Origin: Alphaproteobacteria bacterium | GTDB taxonomy: Bacteria; Pseudomonadota; Alphaproteobacteria; Rs-D84 | Length of the DNA stretch: 64,000 bases | Assembly (NCBI GenBank): GCA_009784235.1 | Contig: WRCC01000001.1 | Location: forward strand, 113,506 to 177,505 | Reading direction: 5' to 3' | Shown: positions 17,599 through 26,790 of the stretch, in pieces | Layout of the letters: each line of letters opens with the position of its first letter | Position numbering within the stretch: the first letter of the stretch is position 1 | The notes under the pieces: generated by a model | Database searches by the model: none | What the model saw: the letters and a program-made list of their open reading frames with translations, nothing else | Told to the model about the DNA's origin: nothing | Made by a program: the position numbers and the translations under genes

Positions 17599-17675
17599 CT
17601 GGATTGCTTCGCGTTCGCTCGCAATGACAAGAACAGTGTTGTCATTGCGAGGAGTGAAACGACGAAGCAATCCAG
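17599..17675. repeat. Inverted pair of the dispersed CAATCCAG-family repeat
   Basis: ctggattgcttcgcgttcgctcgcaatgacaa + gtcattgcgaggagtgaaacgacgaagcaatccag. Confidence 0.85.
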
Positions 17676-17683
17676 TTGATTAA

Positions 17684-17720
17684 TAAAGGGCGCGTATTCG
17701 CGCCCCTGCATTTTTATTTT
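17684..17720 (-). terminator. Rho-independent terminator after dnaK
   Basis: gggcgcgtattcgcgcccc hairpin immediately downstream of dnaK stop. Confidence 0.6.
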
Positions 17721-19612
17721 TTTTCTTCGAAATCGGCGTCAGTGGTTTTATCGTCGGCGCCCTGCTCTGGTGCCGCTTCGGTCGCCGCTGGTTGGGCGGT
17801 TTGTTGCGATTTATAAATCGCTTCGCCCAGTTTCATTGCGGCGGCGGACAGTGCTTCGGTTTTGGATTTCAAAGATTTTGCGGTCGCATCGATTTTTGAC
17901 AGCTCTTGTTCCAGTTCCGATTTTGCCATATCAATTGCGGTGCGCGTTGCATCGTCGATTTTATCGCCATGTTCTTTGAGCGATTTTTCGGTCGCGTGCA
18001 CCGCGGTTTCGGCGCCATTTTTGGCTTCGGCCATTTCGCGTTTTGCTTTATCCGCTTCGGCATTTGCGGCGGCCTCTTCGACCATTTTTTTGATGTCTGC
18101 TTCGGATAATCCGCCGTCGGATTTAATCGAAATTGCTTGTTCTTTGCCGGTCGCTTTGTCCTTGGCAGATACATGCACAATGCCGTTTGCGTCAATGTCA
18201 AAAGACACTTCGATTTGCGGCATGCCACGTGGCGCGGGCGCGATGCCTTCCAGATTAAATTGGCCCAACATTTTGTTGTCGGCCGCCATGTCGCGTTCGC
18301 CTTGGAATACGCGGATTGTCACAGCACTTTGATTATCATCCGCCGTTGAAAAGATTTGTGATTTTTTCGTCGGAATCGTTGTATTGCGGTCGATAAGGCG
18401 CGTGAACACACCACCCAATGTTTCAATGCCCAATGACAAAGGCGTCACGTCCAACAGCAGAACGTCTTTGACGTCGCCCTTTAACACGCCACCTTGGACT
18501 GCCGCGCCCAGGGCCACAACTTCGTCCGGATTCACGCCTTTGTGCGGTTCTTTGCCAAAGAATTCTTTGACGGCCGATTGCACTTTGGGCATACGGGTTT
18601 GTCCGCCGACCAATATTACTTCGGAAATTTGTGATTTATCCAAACCGGCGTCCAGCAATGCTTTGCGGCATGGTTCAATTGAACGCGCGATTAAATCTTC
18701 GACCAAAGATTCCAATCGCGCGCGTGACAGTGTTGTCGTAAAATGTTTTGGACCGGATGCGTCCGCTGTGATAAACGGCAGATTGATGTCCGTTGTTTGA
18801 ACGCTGGATAATTCAATTTTTGCTTTTTCTGCGGCTTCTTTCAAACGTTGCAGCGCCAATTTATCCGCGGACAAATCGATACCCGATTGTCGTTTGAATT
18901 CTTCGACCAAATAATTTAATACGCGCGCGTCGAAATCCGCACCGCCCAGTGTAGTATCGCCGTTTGTCGACTTGACTTCGAACACGCCATCAACGATTTC
19001 CAGAATCGATACGTCAAATGTTCCACCACCAAGGTCATACACAGCAACAATGCCATTTTTGGATTTATCCAGACCATATGCCAAAGCGGCGGCGGTTGGT
19101 TCGTTAACGATACGCAAAACGTTCAGTCCGGCAATGCGACCGGCGTCTTTGGTTGCCTGGCGCTGGGAATCATTAAAATAAGCTGGCACGGTAATAACCG
19201 CATCGGTCACGGTTTCGCCAAGGTAAGATTCAGCATCTTTTTTCAATTTGCCCAAAATAATCGCAGAAATTTGTGACGGAGCATATTTTTTGCCATCGAT
19301 TTCAACCCAAGCATCACCATTTTCGCCTGCGATAACCTTGAACGGTACGCGTGCGGCTATTTCTTTTGCTTCCGCACTGTCGAAACGCACGCCCATCAAG
19401 CGCTTGATTTCATAAATAGTATTCGCGTGGTTGGTCACCATTTGGTTTTTTGCAGTCGTGCCGACCAATTGTTCCCCGCCGGCGGTAAACGCGACCACGG
19501 ACGGCGTCGTCCGCTGGCCTTCGGCATTTTCGATGATTTTCGGGTCCGCGCCGTCCATAAACGCCATCGCGCTGTTTGTTGTACCCAAATCTATTCCCAA
19601 AACTTTCGCCAT
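17714..19612 (-). CDS. dnaK: Chaperone protein DnaK (Hsp70)
   Basis: '[21 protein letters not shown]...[15 protein letters not shown]...[13 protein letters not shown]'. Confidence 0.98.
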   Translation of the reverse strand: MAKVLGIDLGTTNSAMAFMDGADPKIIENAEGQRTTPSVVAFTAGGEQLVGTTAKNQMVTNHANTIYEIKRLMGVRFDSAEAKEIAARVPFKVIAGENGDAWVEIDGKKYAPSQISAIILGKLKKDAESYLGETVTDAVITVPAYFNDSQRQATKDAGRIAGLNVLRIVNEPTAAALAYGLDKSKNGIVAVYDLGGGTFDVSILEIVDGVFEVKSTNGDTTLGGADFDARVLNYLVEEFKRQSGIDLSADKLALQRLKEAAEKAKIELSSVQTTDINLPFITADASGPKHFTTTLSRARLESLVEDLIARSIEPCRKALLDAGLDKSQISEVILVGGQTRMPKVQSAVKEFFGKEPHKGVNPDEVVALGAAVQGGVLKGDVKDVLLLDVTPLSLGIETLGGVFTRLIDRNTTIPTKKSQIFSTADDNQSAVTIRVFQGERDMAADNKMLGQFNLEGIAPAPRGMPQIEVSFDIDANGIVHVSAKDKATGKEQAISIKSDGGLSEADIKKMVEEAAANAEADKAKREMAEAKNGAETAVHATEKSLKEHGDKIDDATRTAIDMAKSELEQELSKIDATAKSLKSKTEALSAAAMKLGEAIYKSQQTAQPAATEAAPEQGADDKTTDADFEEKK

Positions 19613-19684
19613 AATTTAATCTCCTTATTATGATTTACCCGGTGAATATAGTTAAAAAAATCCCCCCGTCAAGGGGGACAAAAT

Positions 19685-20350
19685 TCATAATTTCTTCAAA
19701 TCGCGCAGCAATGTTTTTCGGCTGATTTTATGCCATCTGAAAAATGCCGCGATATCGTTATAGATATATACGAACATAGTGGCCAGGACCAGATAAGAAC
19801 CCGACATCCAGAATAATGCAAGTCCGGCGATATCGCTGGCCGTGAATGAAACCCATGCGTCAGTTTTTTTACGGACCAATAACATCATGCCAATTATGCC
19901 TGTTGCCATTACGAAATAGTCCAATGCCCCGACCGTGCCGCGCATTGTTGCGCCGATAACGGCGGCAATTGTTACGGTCAACATTATTCCAACCTGCCAA
20001 AATCGCGGCAAAAATGTCGGTCGGATTATTTTACCAGTGTCCGCACTTGGGCGCAGCCATGAATAAATGCTGGCCCCGTTCAGAATTACATATACTGCGG
20101 CCAAGACTAATTGGCCGAATAATTGGACCTGCAAGAAATACAGCATGAAAATAATGCTGGCCACCACGCCAAAAAAGAGGCCGACAGGATTTTCACGTTT
20201 CAACAACATACGCCCGGTTATCGCGCACATTACAGCGCCGAATTCCAAGTATGATAATTTTGCAATGCCGCTGAAATGCAGTGCGGCGGTCAATATAATC
20301 ATTGCCGTTGGAAAAAATATCAGGTCCCAATATTTGCGGATGAAATTCAT
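19685..20350 (-). CDS. PnuC-like nicotinamide mononucleotide transporter family membrane protein
   Basis: Multi-TM protein with PnuC-like 'GLFFGVVASIIFMLYFLQVQLFGQLVLAAVYVILNGASIYSWL'; paralogue at 51233-51874. Confidence 0.55.
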   Translation of the reverse strand: MNFIRKYWDLIFFPTAMIILTAALHFSGIAKLSYLEFGAVMCAITGRMLLKRENPVGLFFGVVASIIFMLYFLQVQLFGQLVLAAVYVILNGASIYSWLRPSADTGKIIRPTFLPRFWQVGIMLTVTIAAVIGATMRGTVGALDYFVMATGIIGMMLLVRKKTDAWVSFTASDIAGLALFWMSGSYLVLATMFVYIYNDIAAFFRWHKISRKTLLRDLKKL

Positions 20351-21444
20351 TTAATTTCACCCATATAAACGCCCATATTTACCGCAGTGGTCAATAAGGG
20401 GTGGTCATCGGGGACAAAATAATCCGAAACCCACATATCCGGAATATTCGGGTCGGGCGTTTTCACCCCTGCTTCAAACATATCTGCAATTGGAACGGTT
20501 TTACAGTCGCCATTTGTCGCAGACACCATTACGTAAGTTTCGCCGCCATCGATCGCGGCCAGCGCCGTATCTGCCATCTGCGCGGCCAGCAATCGGTCCG
20601 CAGCAGTCGTGTCCCCCGCCCTTTGCGTATGTTCTGGGAAAATTGCGCGATGTGGAATATTTGCACGTTTCAGTTCGCGTGCAATCATATCGCCCGGCGC
20701 ACCTGAATGTCCGCGCAGCTTTATCCCTTCGCCGACCAAGACCAATCCATAATCACGCCCGGTTTTTTTCGTTATATTTTGCAGATGCTTGATTAAATTT
20801 TCGGGCTCGAATTTAATTTCCGGAATTAAAATTGCATCCGCAGATGCCGCGACACCGGCGTGCAGTGCCAGATGCCCAGTATTACGGCCCATTGTTTGCA
20901 CCACAAACCATCTGTGATGCGACCGCGCGGTTAAAATCAATTGGTCGCAATAAGCCGTTAATTCCTGGACCGCCGTTGCAAAGCCCAATGTAGTATCAGT
21001 CAGCGGAATATCCATATCAATCGTCTTTGGAATACCAATTAATTGTATATTTCCATAAATATCCCGCGCATGATTGGCCAATGATAATGACCCATTTCCG
21101 CCAATTATGACCAATGCATCCAATTTCAGCGTTCGCAAAGATTTTCGCATACGGTTTCCGAATTCCGCGTGATTTCCAGTCTTTTTCGCAGATTCGAAAT
21201 TCATCGAATGCGAATTTCCATTACGCAAATATGACCCGGCAAGGCGCGAATATTCAATTGGCAAAGTATCCAGGTTCAGCGGAATCGCATGCGGCGCACC
21301 GGTCAAAGTAAGCCCGTCCGTACCGTCGATAATGCCGACCATTTCCCATCCACGGCGTGTGCCACCAACGACCAAGCGCCGTATGGCTGCGTTCAACCCG
21401 GAACAATCCCCGCCGGTTGTCATAATTGCAATTTTTTTGGTCAT
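20347..21444 (-). CDS. pfkA: 6-phosphofructokinase
   Basis: 'IAIMTTGGDCSGLNAAIRRLV...LVIIGGNGSL...IPKTIDMDIPLTDTTLGFATAV'. Confidence 0.92.
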   Translation of the reverse strand: MTKKIAIMTTGGDCSGLNAAIRRLVVGGTRRGWEMVGIIDGTDGLTLTGAPHAIPLNLDTLPIEYSRLAGSYLRNGNSHSMNFESAKKTGNHAEFGNRMRKSLRTLKLDALVIIGGNGSLSLANHARDIYGNIQLIGIPKTIDMDIPLTDTTLGFATAVQELTAYCDQLILTARSHHRWFVVQTMGRNTGHLALHAGVAASADAILIPEIKFEPENLIKHLQNITKKTGRDYGLVLVGEGIKLRGHSGAPGDMIARELKRANIPHRAIFPEHTQRAGDTTAADRLLAAQMADTALAAIDGGETYVMVSATNGDCKTVPIADMFEAGVKTPDPNIPDMWVSDYFVPDDHPLLTTAVNMGVYMGEIK

Positions 21445-21510
21445 AATATTCCTTTTTACACTGTTTCGCTATAATACCACTTTTTAACCTGTTTTACAAC
21501 GATAAACCCC

Positions 21511-21540
21511 TTGACAAAGAGAATTTATAAATAGTATTAT
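21511..21540 (+). promoter_or_regulatory. Sigma-70-type promoter upstream of the LysM gene
   Basis: TTGACA - 18 nt - TATTAT. Confidence 0.6.
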
Positions 21541-21580
21541 CCATACGGGCGGAGAGAGACCGATAGAAAGGTTCGCCTGT

Positions 21581-22717
21581 ATGTTCAGAAAAAAAGAACG
21601 CTTTGCCGATATGGGCAAATTAAAAAAATCAACAAACACTTTGGTGGATAATGCGGTCGCGGCCCAGAACAGATGGCTGGCCGGATTGCATCGCCGTGGC
21701 AAAAGGTTGGTAGGGTTCTTGCGCACGACGGATGCAAAGCCCACGAAGAAATCAAAAGGCAAAGATATGAAATCCAATAAAACATGTAAAGTTTTGCGCG
21801 CGTACTGGTTCCCTATTCTGTGTGCGCTTGCTGTTATCATCATGGCGCTGTGGGTCGTATTGATTCCGCGCTGCATCGGCACATCGACGCCAGCCGCCGA
21901 CCCAATTCCAGAACCGACAACGCGCATTGTGGCGGAAGCAAACGTGCCGACATTCGATGCCGTACGCATTGGCAAAGACGGTCGCATTGTTATCGCTGGA
22001 CGATTCGCGCCGCGCAAAGGCGTGTCGATAATCGTGAATAAAAAAATCGTCGCAACTGAACAGACAAATGCACGCGGCGAATTTACATACGCGCCGAAAA
22101 AAGAATTCGCACCGGGCAATTATACAATTCGACTGATTTCAGCATGCGGCGTGCGTTCTGAAAATGATGTGTTTGTTTATATTCCAGAAAGCAAAGATTA
22201 TTCCAAAGCTTTGTCATTATTGATGACCGATGGGGGCAGCAAATTGTTGCAAGCGCCAGTGGTTCGTGATGGTGATTTGGTAGTGTCGAAAATCGATTAT
22301 TTGGAAAATGGCCGTATTGTCGTAATGGGCACCGCATCGCCGCGCCTGCGCGTGACATTATCATTGGATGGCGAACAGATTGGCATGACACGCGTTTCCG
22401 ATCATCGTAATTTCGGCCTGGGTGCGGACGTTGAACGCCTTCGTCCGGGTGCCAAATATGAAATCACAATTCGCATGCATGACACCAGCGGAACAACAGC
22501 CGCCATTATAAATCATGAATTCGTAATGCCGGAAATGACACCGGGCGACGAAACATTTTACACCGTTCGCCGCGATGATTCTTTGTGGGTGATATCGCGC
22601 AATTTCTTGGGCCGTGGCGCGCTTTATACGCTGATATTTGACGCGAACAAAGACAAGATAAAAGATGCGAATCTTATTCACCCGAAACAGGAATTAAAAA
22701 TTCCAATCAGGAAATAA
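21581..22717 (+). CDS. LysM-domain membrane protein
   Basis: TM segment and C-terminal LysM 'YTVRRDDSLWVISRNFLGRGALYTLIFDANKDKIKDANLIHPKQELKIP'. Confidence 0.85.
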   Translation: MFRKKERFADMGKLKKSTNTLVDNAVAAQNRWLAGLHRRGKRLVGFLRTTDAKPTKKSKGKDMKSNKTCKVLRAYWFPILCALAVIIMALWVVLIPRCIGTSTPAADPIPEPTTRIVAEANVPTFDAVRIGKDGRIVIAGRFAPRKGVSIIVNKKIVATEQTNARGEFTYAPKKEFAPGNYTIRLISACGVRSENDVFVYIPESKDYSKALSLLMTDGGSKLLQAPVVRDGDLVVSKIDYLENGRIVVMGTASPRLRVTLSLDGEQIGMTRVSDHRNFGLGADVERLRPGAKYEITIRMHDTSGTTAAIINHEFVMPEMTPGDETFYTVRRDDSLWVISRNFLGRGALYTLIFDANKDKIKDANLIHPKQELKIPIRK

Positions 22718-22980
22718 TGGCCAACGAAAAGCTTAAAAAACTCAGAGAATGGCAAAGAGAAAATAAACGGTCATCGCCTGGCCGTGACTGGAAACAGCCG
22801 TACTTTGAACAAATTGATGGACTGGAAAGAAAATTAAAAACAATTGCGGCATATAATACACAGCGGCAGGTCGAGCAAGCAATAAAGAAAGCAAGAAATG
22901 CGCTGCATTGCGGCGAATCAGCCGATAAAATAAAACAAAGAATCGCCATGATTCTTAAAAATATGGAACAATCTAAATAG
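22717..22980 (+). CDS. Hypothetical small charged protein
   Basis: 87-aa ORF overlapping the LysM gene stop. Confidence 0.5.
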   Translation: MANEKLKKLREWQRENKRSSPGRDWKQPYFEQIDGLERKLKTIAAYNTQRQVEQAIKKARNALHCGESADKIKQRIAMILKNMEQSK

Positions 22981-22990
22981 AGAGACCGAG

Positions 22991-23398
22991 ATGTTCAAAA
23001 AAGAAGTAAAGCGACTTTATTCGATATCCATTAAGTATGGCGAATATCCACCATGTGCTTTGTGTGGCGAACCAATTACCGATATACGCGATTTTTCGTT
23101 CGACCACAAAATTCCAGCATCCAAGGGCGGCAAGGGAACGCTTGAAAATTTGCAGCCGTCGCACAAATGGTGCAATCGCGACCGCGGTAATAAATATATA
23201 AAGATTGAAGAATATTCCATAGATAACAACTATATAGTCGAAATTACCCGCAGAGAATTCGGCCGGGAGTACACAGTGAAAATTACGTACTTTGGTAATG
23301 AAATTAAATTCGAAGGCGACCATGAAATACTTGGGCAATATGAATCCCAACGAAAGCGTAAAAATCGTCATAAAACCCGAAATCCCAGGGGGCGTTAG
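22991..23398 (+). CDS. HNH endonuclease family protein
   Basis: 'CALCGEPITDIRDFSFDHKIPASKGGKGTLENLQPSHKWCNRDRGNK'. Confidence 0.85.
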   Translation: MFKKEVKRLYSISIKYGEYPPCALCGEPITDIRDFSFDHKIPASKGGKGTLENLQPSHKWCNRDRGNKYIKIEEYSIDNNYIVEITRREFGREYTVKITYFGNEIKFEGDHEILGQYESQRKRKNRHKTRNPRGR

Positions 23399-23407
23399 AA
23401 GTCGATA

Positions 23408-23440
23408 AAAAATCGGCGCATTCGCGCCGGTTTTTTGTTA
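23408..23440 (+). terminator. Rho-independent terminator
   Basis: aaatcggcgcattcgcgccggttttttg. Confidence 0.8.
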
Positions 23441-23455
23441 AATTTATTTAATTAA

Positions 23456-23487
23456 CTGGATTGCTTCGCGTACGCTCGCAATGACAA
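23456..23487 (-). repeat. Dispersed intergenic repeat (CAATCCAG family)
   Basis: ctggattgcttcgcgtacgctcgcaatgacaa. Confidence 0.85.
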
Positions 23488-23508
23488 CTGTGCTTTAATA
23501 TCGTGTTC

Positions 23509-23964
23509 CTACTTCTCTAACTCATCCAGCACTTTGTCCAATCGGCGCATGGAACTGTTCGCACAACCTTTACCGGACCAAGATAATATTTCTTCGCTGG
23601 TCTTTTGGTCTGCAATAGATATATTAAAATTCCACCACCAGAATCCATTAAAAACACACCATACGGGAGTAAATCTTTCGCGACGTTCTCTTACAATGAC
23701 TGCATATTTTACATTAGCGGGAAGTCTTGAAGAGCTCATGCTAATATCTTCATCGCCATCACCGCTTACAGAACTTGACGAGCGCAGCGTTCCGACCGTA
23801 ACCTGAAATCCGCGTTCTTCCAAATTTTCTTTTAATGCGCGCTTCATGGAATATCCGCCACGGTCAGCGTAAATCAATGTACCCTTTTCAAGTGTATCCG
23901 GCTTTACATGCATATAATTACAAGCGCCAAGCAGCACAACAGGAATCAGAAGATATATTTTCAT
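23509..23964 (-). CDS. Putative lipoprotein of unknown function
   Basis: N-terminal 'LLIPVVLLGAC' lipobox-like. Confidence 0.65.
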   Translation of the reverse strand: MKIYLLIPVVLLGACNYMHVKPDTLEKGTLIYADRGGYSMKRALKENLEERGFQVTVGTLRSSSSVSGDGDEDISMSSSRLPANVKYAVIVRERRERFTPVWCVFNGFWWWNFNISIADQKTSEEILSWSGKGCANSSMRRLDKVLDELEK

Positions 23965-24080
23965 TGGAAATTTCCTTTGTTATGAAAATAATCATAATAC
24001 GGATTTGGGAATACGGGCAAGGGATTTTTGTTTGGGCTTGATTTCCCACCGCTTGATGCTATAATGCGCTGCGGTTGAAT

Positions 24081-24155
24081 GCTCCCGTAGTTCAATGGAT
24101 AGAATAAGCCCCTCCGAAGGGCTCGATACACGTTCGAATCGTGTCGGGAGCGCCA
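24081..24155 (+). tRNA. tRNA-Arg (anticodon CCG), CCA encoded
   Basis: gctcccg...agccc ctCCGaa gggct...acgttcgaatcgtgtcgggagcgCCA. Confidence 0.93.
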
Positions 24156-24170
24156 TTTTCAAGGTTATAC

Positions 24171-25655
24171 ATGTCAGATTCCCAAAACAAAATAATAAAA
24201 ACTTTGCTCTGGATTGCTGTTATTATGTTTTTTGTTCGCCTTGTGTCGTTGGGCTTTACGCCAATGTTCGATACCACCGAAGCGCGATATGCCGAAATCG
24301 GTCGCATTATGTATGAAACAGGCAATTGGTTGATTCCGCAATTTGATTATGGAATTCCATTTTGGGGTAAACCACCGTTATCTTTCTGGGCAACGGCCGC
24401 ATCGTTCCACGTTTTTGGTGTTAATGACTTTGCTACTCGCCTGCCCCATTTCTTGTTTATGTTGGGTATTGCTGTTATGATGTATTTCTTTGTAAAGAAA
24501 TATCTTGGTCAGATGATGGCCGCGACAACCATTGCCGTATTATCAACAACAACCGTATTTATTTATCTGGCGGGTGGGGTTATGACCGACCCAGCATTCG
24601 CATTCTGTACAACATTGGCGATGATTGCATTTTATAACGCGCTGTTTGGTGGGGACAGAAAGCGACTTTGGGGATATACATTCTTTATTGGCATGGGGAT
24701 TGGTCTGCTCGCCAAGGGGCCACTGATATTCGCCATCGTCGGCATACCTATTTTCTTGTTCGTACTGATTAAGAACAAATGGAGCGAAGTATTTCGCGAA
24801 TTGCCGATTGTTACGGGTACATTATTGATGCTGGCCATCGCATTGCCGTGGTATATTTTGGCCGAACGCGCGTCACCAGGATTTTTGGAATACTTTATAA
24901 TCGGTGAACATTACTTGCGATATATAACGCCGGAATGGGCGGGCGATATGTACGGTGCGGGTCGCGGCGGATACATCGGTCAAATGGTAGTATTTTGGTT
25001 GGAATCACTATTGCCGTGGTTGATATGGTTGGCCGTTATGTCATTCAGTCGGCGGTTTCGCGGCACCCTGTTTTCACGCGAATTTATAAAAAACGATTTT
25101 CTATTTTATATGATATTAAACGTTGCCGTGACGCTTTTGTTCTTTTCGTTGTCCAAGAATCTTGTCATGAATTATGTTGCGACGATCTTTGCGCCGACCG
25201 CGGCCATTATAGGATGGCTGGTTTATAAGAACGATGACGATATGCCAAAATTGCCCAAATTCAAATTATTCACAGGATTGAATGTCGCCATATTCGTCGT
25301 GATTATTGCGGTCGGTGCATTGTATCCGAAATACAGCGCGGACATGGGGCGCAGCGACAGATTCTTGGTAAAAACATATATTGCACAGCGCAGCGGTGAC
25401 GATGTGCCGTTGATATATTTCATGCGTGGTCGAAATTATTCGGGTCGATTTTATTCTGGTGGCAAAGTAATAATGATTTCCGATTTTGATAAAATTCGGT
25501 CTGCGGCGTTTGAACATGGCGAAGTATTTATAATAATCCGACGCAATTTAAATATCGAAGATTATGATTTCAAAGATATGAAAAAAACGGTCGTAACCGT
25601 CGGCAAAAAGACATCATTGATAAAAATTACTGCCGTGACAAATTCGCCAACATAA
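24171..25655 (+). CDS. ArnT-like / PMT-family glycosyltransferase
   Basis: Multi-TM; 'FTPMFDTTEARYAEIGRIMYETGNWLIPQFDYGIPFWGKPPLSFWATAASFHVFGVNDFATRLP'. Confidence 0.88.
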   Translation: MSDSQNKIIKTLLWIAVIMFFVRLVSLGFTPMFDTTEARYAEIGRIMYETGNWLIPQFDYGIPFWGKPPLSFWATAASFHVFGVNDFATRLPHFLFMLGIAVMMYFFVKKYLGQMMAATTIAVLSTTTVFIYLAGGVMTDPAFAFCTTLAMIAFYNALFGGDRKRLWGYTFFIGMGIGLLAKGPLIFAIVGIPIFLFVLIKNKWSEVFRELPIVTGTLLMLAIALPWYILAERASPGFLEYFIIGEHYLRYITPEWAGDMYGAGRGGYIGQMVVFWLESLLPWLIWLAVMSFSRRFRGTLFSREFIKNDFLFYMILNVAVTLLFFSLSKNLVMNYVATIFAPTAAIIGWLVYKNDDDMPKLPKFKLFTGLNVAIFVVIIAVGALYPKYSADMGRSDRFLVKTYIAQRSGDDVPLIYFMRGRNYSGRFYSGGKVIMISDFDKIRSAAFEHGEVFIIIRRNLNIEDYDFKDMKKTVVTVGKKTSLIKITAVTNSPT

Positions 25656-26698
25656 ATTCGTCCAAATCGCCGTCAAGTACGGCAGCGGAATCTGTGGTTT
25701 CTGTTCCGGTGCGGGTATCCTTGACCAATTGATATGGGTACAATACGTAATTTCGTATCTGGCTGCCCCATTCTATTTTTTTCTGGGCGGCTTTGGCGGC
25801 ATCTTGCTGGGCTGCACGCTTTTGCATTTCCAATTCGTATAATTTCGAACGCAACATCTTCATCGCCATTTCGCGATTTTGCAATTGGCTGCGGTCATTC
25901 TGGCATGTTATGACCGTATTTGTTGGCAAGTGTGTTATTCGCACCGCGCTGTCCGTTTTATTGACATGTTGTCCACCCGCACCTTGGGCGCGATATGTAT
26001 CAATCCGCAAATCTTTCTGTTCGATTTCAATTTCAATTGAATCGTCGATATCCGGCCATACATCAACGGATGCGAACGAAGTCTGGCGTTTTCCATTCGC
26101 ATTGAACGGCGAAATGCGAACCAAGCGATGCACGCCAATTTCATTTTTCAGCCAACCGTAAGCACGCAAACCATTAATACGATAAGTAATATTTTTTATT
26201 CCGGCGGTATCGCCCAAGTGTTCTTCAATAACTTCGACATCGAATCCATGTCGGTCGCCCCATCGTTCATACATGCGGGCCAACATGGATGCCCAATCTT
26301 GTGCTTCGGTTCCGCCGGCGCCCGCTTGGATAAACAAGAACGCGCCGGATTCATCCGCGGGTTCATTGAACAGTGTTATAAATTTTGCAGCATGTGCGTC
26401 GGCGGCCAATTTTTGTATCGCCGCCCCTATTTCCATATCATCTGGTGCGATTTCAAACAGTTCGGTTAAATTTTTATAATCGGATTCCAGTGCGGCAAAA
26501 TCGGAAAGTGTTTTTTCCAGCGCGGCTTTTTTCTGCATGATAACACGCGCGGCATCCGCATCATTCCAAAGTTCGGGATTGTTTGATTGTTCGGTTATAG
26601 CGGCCAGTTCGGCGCCCAGTTTATCCAGGTCAAAGAAACCCCCTGACGGCTGTGACGTCGTCGCGGATTTGTATCAAGAGCTCGTTATTCGTTTGCAT
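25627..26698 (-). CDS. prfB: Peptide chain release factor 2, with programmed +1 frameshift (TGA 26630-26632)
   Basis: 'GGQHVNKTDSAVRITHLPTNTVITCQNDRSQ'; upstream zero frame MQTNNELLIQIRDDVTAVRGFL then CTT TGA C preceded by AGGGGG, then +1 frame DLDKLGAELAAI... Confidence 0.95.
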
Positions 26699-26790
26699 AC
26701 GGGAAATTTTATCATCGCGCGGTTCAGATGTCAAATAATGTGAATAAGTTCAAATAGGAACCAAGGTATGCTTTCAGATATCATAAGGGG

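Noticed and set aside
17862-18332. ORFs antisense to dnaK (also 17906-18109, 18137-18349, 18384-18800)
   Set aside because: Typical shadow ORFs of a highly expressed conserved gene.
22991-23398. HNH endonuclease plus small ORF considered as a defence or homing system
   Set aside because: No intron, restriction partner or methyltransferase nearby; appears as a stand-alone HNH protein downstream of a LysM gene.
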